Of a stretch of DNA of 5,135 nt, positions 5,091 to 5,135 are shown piece by piece (the first letter of the stretch is position 1; every line of letters starts with the position of its first letter). The notes under the pieces are model-generated. The model made no database searches. It saw nothing but the letters and a program-made list of their open reading frames with translations, and was not told the DNA's origin. The stretch is taken from the NCBI GenBank assembly GCA_002344565.1, contig DDTZ01000083.1, positions 1 to 5,135 of the forward strand. The letters are read 5' to 3'. This stretch comes from Bdellovibrionaceae bacterium UBA2351 (lineage in GTDB: Bacteria; Bdellovibrionota; Bdellovibrionia; Bdellovibrionales; Bdellovibrionaceae). Made by a program: the position numbers and the translations under genes.

Positions 5091-5135
5091 GCGACCCAGG
5101 CCTTAAACACATGACCTGCTCCCCTTAACACGAGC

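Overview
The window looks like a piece of chromosome from a Gram-negative, motile bacterium. My best guess is Bdellovibrio or a relative (Bdellovibrionota). This rests mainly on a chemoreceptor whose long Pro/Ala/Lys-rich tail ends in an acidic patch, a pattern I associate with predatory Bdellovibrio. It is an inference from memory, not a database match.

Layout from left to right. (1) Positions 1-175, plus strand: the last 57 codons of a reading frame that resembles the C-terminus of an IS1-family (InsB-type) transposase, cut by the window edge. (2) 187-2028, minus strand: a two-domain enzyme joining a GT4-type glycosyltransferase to a NodB/CE4-type polysaccharide deacetylase. Its stop codon faces the transposase stop, 11 bases away. 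(3) 2087-3394, minus: a short methyl-accepting chemotaxis protein with two membrane helices, no periplasmic sensor domain, no HAMP domain and a disordered tail. (4) 3463-3645, minus: a possible 60-residue single-helix membrane protein. (5) 3708-3783, plus: a complete tRNA-Gly(GCC) with encoded CCA, its own sigma70-like promoter and a hairpin at its 3' end. (6) 3784-3885: a short spacer with a 9-bp direct repeat that looks like integrase arm sites. (7) 3886-5031, minus: a full-length tyrosine recombinase with all catalytic residues and a strong Shine-Dalgarno. (8) 5032-5135: an upstream region with a 13-bp bulged inverted repeat and perhaps the tail of another gene.

How it fits together. The tRNA gene and the integrase whose 3' end faces it form the classic left junction of an integrative element (prophage, ICE or genomic island). 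The element should continue to the right, beyond the window. Left of the tRNA is apparently host chromosome with a chemotaxis receptor and a polysaccharide enzyme, bordered by an insertion-sequence remnant or end.

The least ordinary details are three. The tRNA-Gly has A19 and U56 in place of the nearly universal G19-C56 tertiary pair. One polypeptide carries both sugar transfer and sugar deacetylation. The chemoreceptor has no evident sensor. I did not find a convincing wholly new system; the element's cargo, where one might be, is outside the window.
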